NCBI RefSeq assembly: GCF_020037475.1
Contig: NZ_JAIQDB010000009.1
Coordinates: forward strand, 1 to 64,000
Source of the DNA: Sutcliffiella deserti
GTDB lineage: Bacteria > Bacillota > Bacilli > Bacillales > Bacillaceae_I
Direction: 5' to 3'
DNA length: 64,000 nt
The notes under the pieces are model-generated. The model saw nothing but the letters and a program-made list of their open reading frames with translations. It was not told the origin of the DNA and did not search any database. The translations under genes were made by a program, and so were the position numbers. Shown here piece by piece: positions 28,216 to 37,355 of the stretch. The number at the start of each line of letters is the position of its first letter. Position 1 is the stretch's first letter.

Positions 28216-29484
28216 ATGAGTAAAAAACCTTTGGCTTATCGTATGAGGCCAAGAACTATAGAAGAAATGGTTGGGCAGGAGCACCTTGTTGGGGAAGGAA
28301 AGATCATCCAAAGAATGGTTAAAGCTAAACATCTTTCCTCGATGATTCTCTACGGACCGCCTGGAATAGGAAAAACTAGCATTGCAACCGCTATTGCGGG
28401 AAGTACACAGTATGCTTTTCGCAGCTTAAATGCAGTAGTTCATAATAAAAAAGACATGGAAATTGTTGCTCAAGAGGCAAAAATGTCCGGTAAAGTTATT
28501 CTTATATTAGACGAAGTACATCGTTTGGATAAAGCAAAGCAAGATTTCCTGCTGCCACATTTGGAAAGCGGTAGCATCACCTTGATTGGTGCCACAACCA
28601 GCAACCCTTATCATGCCATTAACCCCGCGATCAGAAGTAGATGTCAAATTTTTGAACTTCATCCGTTATCTGTCGAGGAAATCAAAGCAGTCATCGAGCA
28701 GGCCCGTCATGATGTTGATCGAGGACTAGGTAACTATCATGTAAGATTGGAACCTGATGCTTTAGAGCATTTTGCTAATGGCTGTGGAGGAGACGTCCGT
28801 TCCGCATTAAATGCATTGGAGCTTGCGGTGCTTTCCACAACAGCTAATGAGCAAAATGAGGTTGTGATAGATAGGAAAACTGCCGAAGAGTGTTTACAAA
28901 AAAAGAGCTTTTACCATGATAAAGATGGAGACGGTCACTATGATGTTCTTTCGGCTTTTCAAAAATCAATCCGGGGAAGTGACGTGGATGCTGCACTTCA
29001 TTATTTAGGTAGACTGATAGAAGCCGGAGATCTTGTGAGTATTGCAAGACGTTTGCTTGTCATTGCCTACGAAGACATTAGTTTAGCCAATCCACAAGCC
29101 GGTGCCCGGACACTTGCTGCCATTGAAGCAGCTGAACGACTAGGATTCCCGGAAGCTCGGATCCCTTTAGCCAATGCAGTGATTGAACTATGTTTATCTC
29201 CTAAGTCAAACTCAGCTTATAAAGCATTAGATGAAGCTTTGGCAGATATCCGAAAAGGCATCGTCGGAGATGTTCCAGCGCATCTTAAGGATGCCCATTA
29301 TAAAGGGGCCGCATCACTAGGTCGAGGCCTTGATTACCTTTATCCCCATGATTACCCATCAGGATGGGTTGCACAGCAATATCTACCTGATAAGCTCAAG
29401 CACAAATCATACTACAAACCAAAAGGAACCAGTAAATTTGAAACAACATTGGCTCAGGTTTATGAAAAAACCAAAAAGAAATGA
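28216..29484 (+). CDS. rarA: Replication-associated recombination protein RarA (YrvN)
   Basis: A 422-residue AAA+ ATPase of the RarA/MgsA/WRNIP1 family, acting at stalled replication forks. Walker A is GPPGIGKT at residues 47-54, Walker B is LILDEVHR with D99-E100, and sensor 1 is GATTSNPY. The C-terminal tetramerisation region includes GDVPAHLKDAHYKGA. It is one of the few plus-strand genes and is divergent from the YczE-like gene. Its own terminator lies at 29511-29582. It keeps the yrvN position seen in B. subtilis. Confidence 0.95.
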   Translation: MSKKPLAYRMRPRTIEEMVGQEHLVGEGKIIQRMVKAKHLSSMILYGPPGIGKTSIATAIAGSTQYAFRSLNAVVHNKKDMEIVAQEAKMSGKVILILDEVHRLDKAKQDFLLPHLESGSITLIGATTSNPYHAINPAIRSRCQIFELHPLSVEEIKAVIEQARHDVDRGLGNYHVRLEPDALEHFANGCGGDVRSALNALELAVLSTTANEQNEVVIDRKTAEECLQKKSFYHDKDGDGHYDVLSAFQKSIRGSDVDAALHYLGRLIEAGDLVSIARRLLVIAYEDISLANPQAGARTLAAIEAAERLGFPEARIPLANAVIELCLSPKSNSAYKALDEALADIRKGIVGDVPAHLKDAHYKGAASLGRGLDYLYPHDYPSGWVAQQYLPDKLKHKSYYKPKGTSKFETTLAQVYEKTKKK

Positions 29485-29510
29485 AATGCACTTCTCTGAA
29501 TTTCCAAGAA

Positions 29511-29582
29511 CTAAAAAGCCTTAACCAACACATTCGAGTTTTTGCTTTACGCAATTTCGAACGCAGTGGTTAAGGTTTTTCT
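29511..29582 (+). terminator. Terminator of rarA
   Basis: AAAAAGCCTTAACCA at 29513-29527 pairs with TGGTTAAGGTTTTT at 29567-29580 around a loop that contains a smaller stem; a T run follows. Confidence 0.85.
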
Positions 29583-29644
29583 ATTAACTATTTATACAGG
29601 TAAAGTACCGGAATATCATACATACTATGTTTTTCTGTCTTTGC

Positions 29645-30010
29645 TTACTTACCTTGCAACAAAATTATTTCTTTAGCTTCTACTTCTCTAGCTTTATTTT
29701 TTTCAATGTTGGTTTCTTCTGTTAATACGATTTGAACTTTATCTTCCTCCAACAAGTCGGTAAAATATAAACTGTTTCCGTCCTTATCTGTAATACTTGT
29801 TATGTCCGTTACTTTTACTTCACATAATTCCTTCTCTGTTGTCTGACTACTTGCCCACCAAGGCTTTTTAAATGCCCATGAACAATCTACGTAAAAACTA
29901 TTTTCTTCTATAATTTGTATCGAGGTTAATTCAAAAGAAGTTATTTTAACCGTTGAGTTACATCCAACCAAAATAATAATTATTAGAAAATAGATTATTA
30001 TCAACCTCAT
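29645..30010 (-). CDS. Predicted lipoprotein of unknown function
   Basis: A 121-residue protein with a lipoprotein signal peptide: MRLIIIYFLIIIILVGC, cleaved before C17 with lipobox LVGC. The mature part is a small, acidic, beta-rich domain with no motif I recognise. AGGAGG seven bases upstream supports ATG 30010. It lies in a poorly conserved stretch, next to a degraded kinase gene. GC content is low compared with flanking core genes, which fits a recently acquired or fast-changing gene. Confidence 0.78.
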   Translation of the reverse strand: MRLIIIYFLIIIILVGCNSTVKITSFELTSIQIIEENSFYVDCSWAFKKPWWASSQTTEKELCEVKVTDITSITDKDGNSLYFTDLLEEDKVQIVLTEETNIEKNKAREVEAKEIILLQGK

Positions 30011-30155
30011 TTGCTAACCTCCTCTTTATAAGGAATACTTTAGTAAACTGTCCTTTTCTGGCATAACTTACAAATTCAAGATGTAAAATATAAAAAGAGC
30101 GCATATCCTTGTTGTTCCAGGAAAGCGCTCGATAATTGAATAACCAGAAAAATGA

Positions 30156-30315
30156 TTATAATAATTCTTTAAGTTTTCTACAAACCTCGTTAATTCCAAT
30201 ATGTGTAGTATCTATAATAATATCAGACCTTATTTCTATTAACGGTAATACTTTTTCAAAACTATCTAAAACCAGTCCCTACTCCAGATAACCATGTAAG
30301 AAAAATTATTGCCAT
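30156..30315 (-). pseudogene. Remnant of a P-loop (AAA family/shikimate-kinase-like) kinase
   Basis: From ATG 30315 the frame reads MAIIFLTWLSGVGTGF and then stops. This is the N-terminal strand and P-loop context of a small kinase, but the invariant Lys is lost. In another frame the sequence continues LVLDSFEKVLPLIEIR, SDIIIDTTHIGINEV and CRKLKELL then stop, which resembles the C-terminal end of such kinases. About 100 or more middle residues are missing. This looks like a gene shortened by an internal deletion and a frameshift, hence a pseudogene. The parent family is inferred from short motifs. Confidence 0.6.
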
Positions 30316-30393
30316 AATGAGCCTCAAATTAGATATCATATTTTTAAACCAATCGGAATTTTCATTATCAATTTAAAAAAGAACTTCGAATAA

Positions 30394-30430
30394 GAAAAAC
30401 ATAGGGAGATTTAGTCTTCCTATGTTTTCA
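30394..30430 (-). terminator. Terminator after the 49-residue gene
   Basis: AACATAGG and CCTATGTT arms with a loop of about 12 bases; on the minus strand TTTTTC follows. Confidence 0.75.
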
Positions 30431-30436
30431 TTCATA

Positions 30437-30586
30437 TTATTTATCTGTTTGTTTTTGCTTCTTTTTCAAATACTCCGCACGTATTTTTTCAAGTTGTTGC
30501 TTTTTATCAAATTTAGCAGGTGTCTGTTTTTCATGAAACTTTGTCACAGCTACCTTACCTTTGGTATCCAATTGATATTTCCCCAC
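30437..30586 (-). CDS. Small basic protein of unknown function (49 residues)
   Basis: A 49-residue, strongly basic protein. It begins (GTG) MGKYQLDTKGKVAVTKFHE and ends in a Lys-rich helix (EYLKKKQKQTDK). AGGTG six bases before the GTG and a terminator immediately downstream support a real gene. No homologue is recognised. The charge suggests nucleic acid or ribosome binding, but that is only a guess. Between it and the rsfA-like gene (30587-30994) I see no convincing feature. Confidence 0.62.
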   Translation of the reverse strand: MGKYQLDTKGKVAVTKFHEKQTPAKFDKKQQLEKIRAEYLKKKQKQTDK

Positions 30587-30994
30587 TTTGTTCACCTACT
30601 TTTCTTGTTTTTAAAGAGAATCTATTCAACAAATATAATATACCTTATCTCAAATTCGCAAATTAACTTCTGAAGATTCCCAGTCTTATTCAATTGAATG
30701 GCCCGATTGTGGAATATATGATAATCCATCTTCCACCTTGCTTTTCACATACCTAGCACCTCTTCCCCTTCATGGACTATCCACCCCTCTTTTTATATGT
30801 CGGAGATCTGCTACTCAAAGGTGGGAAATCAAGAAGCTTTCGATTTACTATACGATGAAACTTGAACATTATAGCCCTTGGATCTAGACATTTGCAAAAA
30901 ACTTCAAAAGAACAAATTCTCTTAAAATAGTATAAAAGCCATCCAAGAAGGTAACGATGGTAAAAAAACGTTCGTTTTAAAGGAGTGTCGTTTA

Positions 30995-31669
30995 ATGAAA
31001 GTGCGTCAGGATGCATGGTCACATGAGGATGATTTATTACTAGCAGAAACTGTATTACGATACATAAGAGATGGTGGAACCCAGCTTGCAGCATTTGAGG
31101 AAGTAGGAGATAAGTTGAACCGTACATCGGCTGCCTGTGGCTTTCGATGGAATGCAGAAGTCCGAAAAAAATATGAGCCAACGGTGGCTATCGCAAAGAA
31201 ACAGCGGAAAGAGCGCAAGCGTGCCTTGGACAAACAAAAAAAAGAACAACAAGCGGCGGCTCAACCCTTGCAAAGAACAAAGCCCCAACTGCAACTGGAA
31301 TGGCTTCCTGCACCTGCAACTTCTTCTTTACCTTTACATAAAACTAATGCAGACTCCTACCATTTAGAGGTGGGTGAAGAGACTTCATATGAACCGCTTC
31401 CACAAAATAAAGATTCCATTACGCTAGACGATTGCATTCAATACCTACAAACCTATAAACGTGAATTGCAATCAGAACAAGGTCTTAAACTGGAAAACGA
31501 ACGGTTATTACAAGAAAATGTAATGTTAAAAAGAAAGCAGCAAGCTTTAAAAGAACAGCTTCGGAAGATGGAAGAACAACAAAGTATCATTAATGACGAT
31601 TACGAAATGCTCGTCCAAATTATGGACCGTGCAAGAAAAATGACTGCTCTACATGACGAGGTAATGTAA
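30995..31669 (+). CDS. RsfA family transcriptional regulator
   Basis: A 224-residue protein with an N-terminal Myb/SANT-like domain (about 1-60: QDAWSHEDDLLLAETVLRYI, SAACGFRWNAEVRKKY) and a C-terminal coiled coil (about 150-215, rich in Glu, Gln and Leu). RsfA is a prespore-specific regulator that tunes sigma-F-dependent genes in B. subtilis. That genome has paralogues such as YlbO, so the exact orthologue is uncertain. AAAGGAG upstream of ATG 30995 supports the start. It is on the plus strand and shares a two-way terminator with tcdA. Confidence 0.86.
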   Translation: MKVRQDAWSHEDDLLLAETVLRYIRDGGTQLAAFEEVGDKLNRTSAACGFRWNAEVRKKYEPTVAIAKKQRKERKRALDKQKKEQQAAAQPLQRTKPQLQLEWLPAPATSSLPLHKTNADSYHLEVGEETSYEPLPQNKDSITLDDCIQYLQTYKRELQSEQGLKLENERLLQENVMLKRKQQALKEQLRKMEEQQSIINDDYEMLVQIMDRARKMTALHDEVM

Positions 31670-31714
31670 AAAGAGGATGGTCCAGAGCAATTGTGCTCTA
31701 AGCCATCCTCTTAT
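31668..31714. terminator. Bidirectional terminator between rsfA-like gene and tcdA
   Basis: AAGAGGATGG and CCATCCTCTT outer arms with inner AGAGCA/TGCTCT pairs. It serves the convergent plus and minus genes. Confidence 0.9.
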
Positions 31715-31716
31715 CA

Positions 31717-32484
31717 TTATTGTTTTCCGCCGACTCTTTGAATAGATATATCCTTTAATAGATCATTAATTACATATCCACCAAGAATTAGGCCAGCTAC
31801 CGATGGAACAAACGCGTTAGAAGAAGGTGGCATTTTCGCTTTACGAATTTCAGCCTTATCGTTTCCTACGGTTTTCCTTACTTCTTCACGAATTATAATA
31901 GGACTTTCATCCGAAAACACAACCTTGATACCACGGTGAATGCCTTCTTTTCGAAGTCTTGTCCGAATGACTTTTGCAATCGGATCTGTATGCGTTTTGG
32001 AGATATCTTCCATTTTAAATCGCGTTGGATCTGTTTTGTTAGCCGCTCCCATACTTGATACAATCGGAATCTTACGCTTAAGACATTCTTTCATCAGATG
32101 AATTTTATAAGAAATGGTATCTGATGCATCTATAACATAATCCGGTTTATAGCTGAAAAATTCTTCATATGTTTCATCTGTATAGAACATTTTTAAAGAA
32201 ATAACTTCACAATCCGGGTTAATATCTTCAATACGGGCTTTCATTAGATCTGCTTTAGGTTTCCCTACAGTGGACATTAACGCATGTATTTGACGATTAA
32301 CATTTGTAATATCTACATCGTCTTTGTCTACAAGGATAAGACGGCCAACTCCAGAGCGTGCTAAAGCCTCCGCAGAAAAGGACCCTACGCCCCCAATACC
32401 AAGTACAGCAACCGTACTGTTCTTTAAAATATCTAATCCTTCTTTACCTATTGCTAGTTCGTTTCTTGAAAACTGATGTAACAT
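31717..32484 (-). CDS. tcdA: tRNA threonylcarbamoyladenosine dehydratase TcdA (YrvM)
   Basis: A 255-residue E1-like (ThiF/MoeB fold) enzyme that cyclises t6A37 to ct6A in tRNAs. The nucleotide-binding motif is VLGIGGVGSFSAEALARSG, with GIGGVGS at 29-35. DKDDVDITNVNRQ binds ATP. The downstream VIDASDTISYKIHL region is typical. ATG 32484 (MLHQFSRNELAIG) is chosen to match the B. subtilis start. It lies upstream of the rsfA-like gene in convergent orientation and near aspS, as in B. subtilis. Confidence 0.94.
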   Translation of the reverse strand: MLHQFSRNELAIGKEGLDILKNSTVAVLGIGGVGSFSAEALARSGVGRLILVDKDDVDITNVNRQIHALMSTVGKPKADLMKARIEDINPDCEVISLKMFYTDETYEEFFSYKPDYVIDASDTISYKIHLMKECLKRKIPIVSSMGAANKTDPTRFKMEDISKTHTDPIAKVIRTRLRKEGIHRGIKVVFSDESPIIIREEVRKTVGNDKAEIRKAKMPPSSNAFVPSVAGLILGGYVINDLLKDISIQRVGGKQ

Positions 32485-32717
32485 TCCTATCAACTCCATT
32501 TATCTCTTATCACATAGTCTTTTTAGTCTTTGTAAAGATTGTACCCGAAATCGAATATATCATACTTCATAGGAAATGCAAGTAGTCTTATAGGAATTTC
32601 TAATTAATGACGAAAAGGTTTATCTCCCATATTATAAAGGGAATAGTAGTTGGATATGTTTATATATATTCACTAATAAGATTTAATTAAACATGCACTA
32701 AAGAAAGTGGGATTATT

Positions 32718-33068
32718 ATGCTGAAAATCTTCTTAAGGCTCTTTTCCTTTCTTTTCCTCTTAATAGGTGGATTGGTAACAATCCTAAAGCTGAATAACAA
32801 AAACCGGCAGATGCTTGATAAAGAAAGGCTTACCTTTCAAGTTAGGCAAACATTAGGAGCCGTTTCTTCCACTTTAGAAGCTAACAAAAACAACCATTCT
32901 GATTCTGAACCGGAAGAGTTCCTACTAATTAAAGGAAATAAGAATGCACGTGGAGAGCTAATTTACCATGTACCTGGTGGAGCATTTTATGAGAGAACTA
33001 ACCCTGTGGAGCTGTTTAGAACCGAGGAAGAAGCACTTCAAAAAGGGTATCGTAAATCTTCTAGGTAG
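32718..33068 (+). CDS. Membrane-anchored sunset-domain protein
   Basis: A 116-residue protein with one N-terminal membrane segment (about 4-24, IFLRLFSFLFLLIGGLVTIL), a charged linker and a C-terminal small domain. The domain has the pattern IKGNKNARGELIYHVPGG, FYERTNP, LFRTEEEALQKGYRKS, the so-called sunset domain often found after nucleases or in surface proteins. That domain name comes from memory. Here it stands alone with an anchor and probably lies on the cytosolic or outer face of the membrane; no catalytic residues are seen. GTGGG lies upstream of ATG 32718. Confidence 0.75.
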   Translation: MLKIFLRLFSFLFLLIGGLVTILKLNNKNRQMLDKERLTFQVRQTLGAVSSTLEANKNNHSDSEPEEFLLIKGNKNARGELIYHVPGGAFYERTNPVELFRTEEEALQKGYRKSSR

Positions 33069-33135
33069 CAGCTATAAAAAGCTGTCTTTCTCAAGAGGCA
33101 AGTCAAAGCAAAGAAAGTAAAATACTAATTAAACT

Positions 33136-33173
33136 TAAAAAACCAACATTCTAAATTTAGAATGTTGGTTTTT
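33136..33173. terminator. Palindromic terminator, end of 6S RNA
   Basis: AAAACCAACATTCTAAA and its exact complement TTTAGAATGTTGGTTTT form a stem with T runs on both strands. It ends the minus-strand 6S RNA and can also serve the plus-strand sunset-domain gene. Confidence 0.88.
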
Positions 33174-33188
33174 ACTTCCGTTATGTAA

Positions 33189-33379
33189 GCAAGTCCCAAT
33201 TGTGCCGTCGTTGATGCCTTCGTTTTGAACCCGCTAACTGCAGGTGGGTGCTCTGTTTCATGCATTTGTACGTCCTCAAGACAAAGGAGGCATGTACGCA
33301 GCAACGAAAACTCTGAGCTCCCGTATAATCTATTGTTCGGTCAAAACAATAGGTTATACGACGAACACATCAGGACTTA
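33189..33379 (-). ncRNA. ssrSA: 6S RNA (6S-1 / BsrA type)
   Basis: The minus strand begins AAGTCCTGATGTGTTCG and ends CAATTGGGACTT, so the 5' and 3' ends pair (AAGTCC/GGACTT). The first part matches what I recall of B. subtilis BsrA, and the locus (downstream of aspS, near yrvM) is the same. Length is about 190 bases. Long partly paired arms around GACCGAAC and GTTCAAAAC flank a central unpaired region, as expected for an RNA that mimics an open promoter and binds sigma-A RNA polymerase. Exact ends are estimates. Confidence 0.88.
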
Positions 33380-33444
33380 CTCTTGCTTGAAAATATAATA
33401 ACACATGCATTTTTCGTTTGCAAGGTCACTTCGTATAGGAAAAT

Positions 33445-35217
33445 CTACTCTTTTTTGACAGCAAGCGACAAGTGTAATTCATCTAATTGCCCGCCTGCAA
33501 CAGGGCTTGGCGCCTGTGTTAAAATACAGCTCGCACTTGCTGTTTTAGGAAACGCTATCGTGTCTCGAAGATTTGTTCTTCCAGCTAACAGCATAACCAA
33601 TCGGTCCAATCCAAGGGCAATACCGCCATGTGGAGGTGTTCCATATTCAAATGCTTCGAGTAAGAAACCAAACTGCTCTATTGCCTCTTCTTTTGTAAAA
33701 CCAAGCACTTCAAACATCTTCTCTTGAATGTCACGCTCATAAATCCGTAAAGAACCTCCACCTAGCTCATATCCATTTAATACCAGGTCATACGCTTGTG
33801 CACGAACTTCACCTGGATTTGTATCTAGTAAAGCTAGGTCTTCACGGACAGGCATTGTGAACGGATGATGGGCTGCAAAGTATCTGCCTTCTTCCTCGCC
33901 GTATTCAAGCAATGGCCAGTCCGTCACCCATAGGAAGTTAAATTTGGATTCATCAATCAATCCAAGCTCTTTTCCAAGCTTCATACGTAATGCTCCAAGT
34001 GCATCGGCAACGACTGATTTTTTATCAGCTACAAATAACAGAAGATCTCCCTCCGCCGCATCCAATATTTGAATAAAGCTTTGCTGTTCTTCTTCGTTAA
34101 AGAATTTAGCGATTGGACCTTTTAGGCCATCACTTTCTACTTTTAACCAAGCGAGGCCTTTTGCACCGTATACAGATACGAATTCTGTCAGAGCATCAAT
34201 ATCCTTGCGGGAATAGTTGCTTGCCGCCCCTTTAACATTGATTCCTTTTACTTGGCCACCGTTCGCAACGGCTCCAGTAAAGACTTTGAATCCACACTCT
34301 TTCACTTGCTCGGAAAGATCTACTAGCTCCATTTCAAAGCGTGTATCAGGCTTATCCGAACCATAACGATCCATTGCTTCTTGATAGGTCATTCGCGGGA
34401 AGGAAGCTGGAACATCTACCCCTTTTGTATTCTTCATCACCATCGCCATCATATCTTCCATCATACTAATAATTTCTTCTTGAGAAAGAAAGGATGTTTC
34501 TATGTCCACTTGCGTGAATTCCGGTTGACGATCAGCACGTAAATCCTCATCACGGAAGCAGCGAGCAATTTGGTAATAACGCTCTACCCCAGATACCATC
34601 AGCAATTGTTTAAAAATCTGTGGTGATTGCGGTAATGCGTAGAACTCTCCTGGATGTACACGGCTTGGAACTAGATAGTCACGCGCTCCCTCTGGCGTGC
34701 TTTTTGTTAAAATCGGTGTTTCAATTTCCATAAACTGCTGGTCGTTTAAAAATTCTCTTATGGATTTTGTCACTTCATGACGCATTTTTAAGGTGTCAAA
34801 CATAACCGGTCTGCGAAGATCCAAATAACGATACTTTAAGCGAACATCTTCACTTACTTCTGTTTTGTTATCTAAAACGAATGGCGGTGTTTTTGCAGCG
34901 TTTAATACTTCGATTACGTCTGCCTGTACTTCAATTCCACCTGTAGTCATTTTACGGTTTACCGTTGCAGCCTCACGTGCAACCACTTTCCCTTTGATGT
35001 ACAGTACATATTCGTTACGAACATGCTCAGCAGTTTTTAATGCTTCTGGAGAGACATCAGGGTTAAACACGATTTGAACCAATCCTGTTCGATCTCGCAG
35101 GTCTAGGAAAATAAGGCCGCCAAGGTCGCGTCGTTTTTGGACCCACCCTTTAAGCTCGATTATTTCACCAATGGATGATTCCGGAACTTCCCCACAAAAA
35201 TACGTTCTACCTGTCAT
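33445..35217 (-). CDS. aspS: Aspartate-tRNA ligase
   Basis: A 590-residue bacterial-type aspartyl-tRNA synthetase. The N-terminal OB-fold anticodon-binding domain begins [18 protein letters not shown]. The class II catalytic core includes YFIxx-type [18 protein letters not shown], and motif 3 is [15 protein letters not shown] near the C-terminus. The bacterial GAD insertion domain lies between. The ATG overlaps the hisS stop by four bases (ATGA), so the two are translationally coupled and both fall under the histidine T-box upstream of hisS. Confidence 0.96.
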   Translation of the reverse strand: MTGRTYFCGEVPESSIGEIIELKGWVQKRRDLGGLIFLDLRDRTGLVQIVFNPDVSPEALKTAEHVRNEYVLYIKGKVVAREAATVNRKMTTGGIEVQADVIEVLNAAKTPPFVLDNKTEVSEDVRLKYRYLDLRRPVMFDTLKMRHEVTKSIREFLNDQQFMEIETPILTKSTPEGARDYLVPSRVHPGEFYALPQSPQIFKQLLMVSGVERYYQIARCFRDEDLRADRQPEFTQVDIETSFLSQEEIISMMEDMMAMVMKNTKGVDVPASFPRMTYQEAMDRYGSDKPDTRFEMELVDLSEQVKECGFKVFTGAVANGGQVKGINVKGAASNYSRKDIDALTEFVSVYGAKGLAWLKVESDGLKGPIAKFFNEEEQQSFIQILDAAEGDLLLFVADKKSVVADALGALRMKLGKELGLIDESKFNFLWVTDWPLLEYGEEEGRYFAAHHPFTMPVREDLALLDTNPGEVRAQAYDLVLNGYELGGGSLRIYERDIQEKMFEVLGFTKEEAIEQFGFLLEAFEYGTPPHGGIALGLDRLVMLLAGRTNLRDTIAFPKTASASCILTQAPSPVAGGQLDELHLSLAVKKE

Positions 35218-36500
35218 ATAGATCTCTCCCCACTTTTCTTTTCAGATATATAAGTTGTTACTTCTTCTAATGCAATTTCCTTCTGCTCGCCGGTTGCCAT
35301 TTCTTTTACTGAAACGACACCTTTTTGAAGCTCATCATCTCCAAAGACAATGGTGTACTTTGCCTGAAGACGGTCTGCAGCTTTAAATTGTGCTTTTAGC
35401 TTTTTGTCTTGGTAATCTTTTTCAGCTACAATTCCTGCTTTTCTTAAATCAAACAAAAGCTTTACTGCCGTTTCTTTTGCCTGGTCACCTAATGCAACCA
35501 CATAGCAATCAATTGCTTCATCCGTTGGAAAATCCACATTCTCTGCTTCCATCGCAGAGAGTAACCGCTCAATACTCAAAGCAAATCCGATACCAGGTGT
35601 TTCAGGCCCGCCAATTTCCTGAACAAGACCGTTATACCTTCCTCCACCACATAAGGTTGTAATAGCACCGAAACCTTCCGAAGTACTCATTATTTCAAAT
35701 GCAGTGTGGTAGTAATAGTCAAGTCCTCGGACAAGGTTGGGATCAATTTCATAGCTGATACCTAGAGCGGAAAGATAAGCTACTACTTTATCAAAATAAG
35801 CTTTCGATTCATCATTTAAATATTCCAAAATAGAAGGAGCAGTTGCCATAAGTTCATGGTCGCGATCTTTCTTGCAATCTAAAATCCTTAGTGGATTTTT
35901 TTCCAATCTTCCTTGGCAATCACTGCAGAATTCATTGATACGAGGCTGGAAGTGTTGAATCAATGCATCACGGTGTGCCTGACGGCTTTCTTTATCTCCA
36001 AGACTGTTAATAACTACTTTCAGGTTTTTCAACCCTAAACTTTTATATAGTTCCACTGCTAATGCGATTACTTCTGCATCAATGGATGGATCATTACTGC
36101 CTAGAGCCTCGACTCCGAACTGAACAAACTGACGAAAGCGTCCAGCCTGTGGGCGTTCATAACGAAACATCGGGCCGACGTAATAAAGTTTAGTAGGCTG
36201 ATTAGGTGAGCCGAACATTTTATTGTCTACAAAAGAGCGTACCGTAGACGCTGTACCCTCTGGGCGTAATGTAAGACTTCTGCCCCCACGATCCTCAAAG
36301 GTATACATCTCCTTTTGCACCACATCCGTCGTCTCCCCGACACCCCTAAGAAATAACTCAGTACTCTCAAAAATCGGCGTTCTTATCTCCTTATAATTAT
36401 AAAGCTGACAAATCTCCTTCGCCTTCGCTTCAATATACTGCCACTTCTCCACAGTCCCAGGCAAAATATCCTGAGTTCCACGCGGTATCTGTATTGCCAT
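35214..36500 (-). CDS. hisS: Histidine-tRNA ligase
   Basis: A 428-residue class II histidyl-tRNA synthetase. It begins [15 protein letters not shown]. Motif 2 is [19 protein letters not shown]. The histidine-specific [14 protein letters not shown] region and [14 protein letters not shown] are present, and a C-terminal anticodon-binding domain follows. AGGAGG lies upstream of ATG 36500. It is the first gene of hisS-aspS and is preceded by a T-box with a histidine specifier. Confidence 0.96.
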   Translation of the reverse strand: MAIQIPRGTQDILPGTVEKWQYIEAKAKEICQLYNYKEIRTPIFESTELFLRGVGETTDVVQKEMYTFEDRGGRSLTLRPEGTASTVRSFVDNKMFGSPNQPTKLYYVGPMFRYERPQAGRFRQFVQFGVEALGSNDPSIDAEVIALAVELYKSLGLKNLKVVINSLGDKESRQAHRDALIQHFQPRINEFCSDCQGRLEKNPLRILDCKKDRDHELMATAPSILEYLNDESKAYFDKVVAYLSALGISYEIDPNLVRGLDYYYHTAFEIMSTSEGFGAITTLCGGGRYNGLVQEIGGPETPGIGFALSIERLLSAMEAENVDFPTDEAIDCYVVALGDQAKETAVKLLFDLRKAGIVAEKDYQDKKLKAQFKAADRLQAKYTIVFGDDELQKGVVSVKEMATGEQKEIALEEVTTYISEKKSGERSI

Positions 36501-36522
36501 AATCGGTTCCTCCTTTAATTTC

Positions 36523-36552
36523 CAAAAGGGGTCTGCCCCCTTTTACCTTTTA
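36523..36552. repeat. Short hairpin GGGGTCTGCCCCC with T tract
   Basis: AAAAGGGG-TCTG-CCCCCTTTT, followed by ACCTTTTATTACC on the plus strand. It resembles the hairpin at 7541-7573. It lies between the T-box terminator and hisS and would also fold in the hisS mRNA leader. Confidence 0.5.
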
Positions 36553-36591
36553 TTACCATTTATAGTTCACAATCTATTCTTCCGTTAATAC

Positions 36592-36950
36592 AAAAAACTC
36601 CCGCCCCTTGCTTAACTTATGTTAAACAAGGGACGAGAGTTATCTCCCGTGGTGCCACCCTAATTGAAGCATGCTAGAATAGCCTATTGAGCTATATGCT
36701 TCCACTTAAGCAGTTAACGCCTGCAACGTCCTTCTCCTAGTAGAACGGGTCTGCTATCTTCAAAGAGCAACCAGTTTTTTCAGAGTGGATCCTACGGAGT
36801 GTTCATTCATTAAGATTTCATGGGGAAATGCTTTCAGCCTAGGACATTTCTTCTCTTTCCATGATGTTTCTTAATTACTATTCTCCATCATTGGTATGTT
36901 TGTATGAAGCCATTGAAGGCTTGTAATATGTACTACTAGCTATACTAACC
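36592..36950 (-). promoter_or_regulatory. T-box leader of hisS-aspS (histidine specifier)
   Basis: Minus-strand leader with the T-box sequence GGGTGGCACCACGGGAG at 36644-36660. A terminator, ACTCTCGTCCCTTG pairing with CAAGGGGCGGGAGT plus a T run, lies at 36592-36640. The probable specifier is CAC (His) at 36799-36801, in the context GAACACTCC. Uncharged tRNA-His should promote read-through into hisS-aspS. The 5' boundary is approximate. Confidence 0.92.
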
Positions 36951-37031
36951 TATTGTTGCTTAGGTGTAAGCTAAGACCTTGTAAGTAGATACTTGCTAGT
37001 ATATATAGATTAGAAAGCAGTTGTCAAGGTT

Positions 37032-37214
37032 TTATTCTATTCGATTTAAGTGTTTTTTCATTACCTTAACGTCTCGCATTGTAATACCAAATTCAGAAGC
37101 CAATTCAACGTAGGTTGAGTCTTTTTCTTTTTCGATAAAATCGTGAAAGCTTACACCAAAAACATCTCTACCTCTACTTCCATATGCTTGATTGTTTTTA
37201 TCACTAAATTTCAT
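37032..37214 (-). CDS. YrzK-like small helix-turn-helix protein
   Basis: A 60-residue protein. The C-terminal part (YVELASEFGITMRDVKVMKKHL) looks like a sigma-70 region 4 or HTH helix pair, and the N-terminus contains NNQAYGSRGRDVFGVSFHDF. It occupies the place of yrzK between hisS and yrvJ in B. subtilis; I recall that gene as a small hypothetical, so the symbol is left blank. AGGGGCG lies upstream of ATG 37214. DNA-binding function is inferred only. Confidence 0.7.
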   Translation of the reverse strand: MKFSDKNNQAYGSRGRDVFGVSFHDFIEKEKDSTYVELASEFGITMRDVKVMKKHLNRIE

Positions 37215-37355
37215 AAGTAGTCGCCCCTTTTTCTATTCGCTAATCCTTATCCTTCCCTTTTTCATAAGAAAACTTTCATCAGTAGCAGGATTTTTTGGCT
37301 TTGTTGTAGAAATAGGGTGGTTGTGATTAATCTTCAGATCTAGGAGGCATAACTA

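Noticed and set aside
30777..31181. 134-residue minus-strand frame antisense to the rsfA-like gene
   Set aside because: It overlaps a well-supported plus-strand gene, lacks a start signal and shows no domain.
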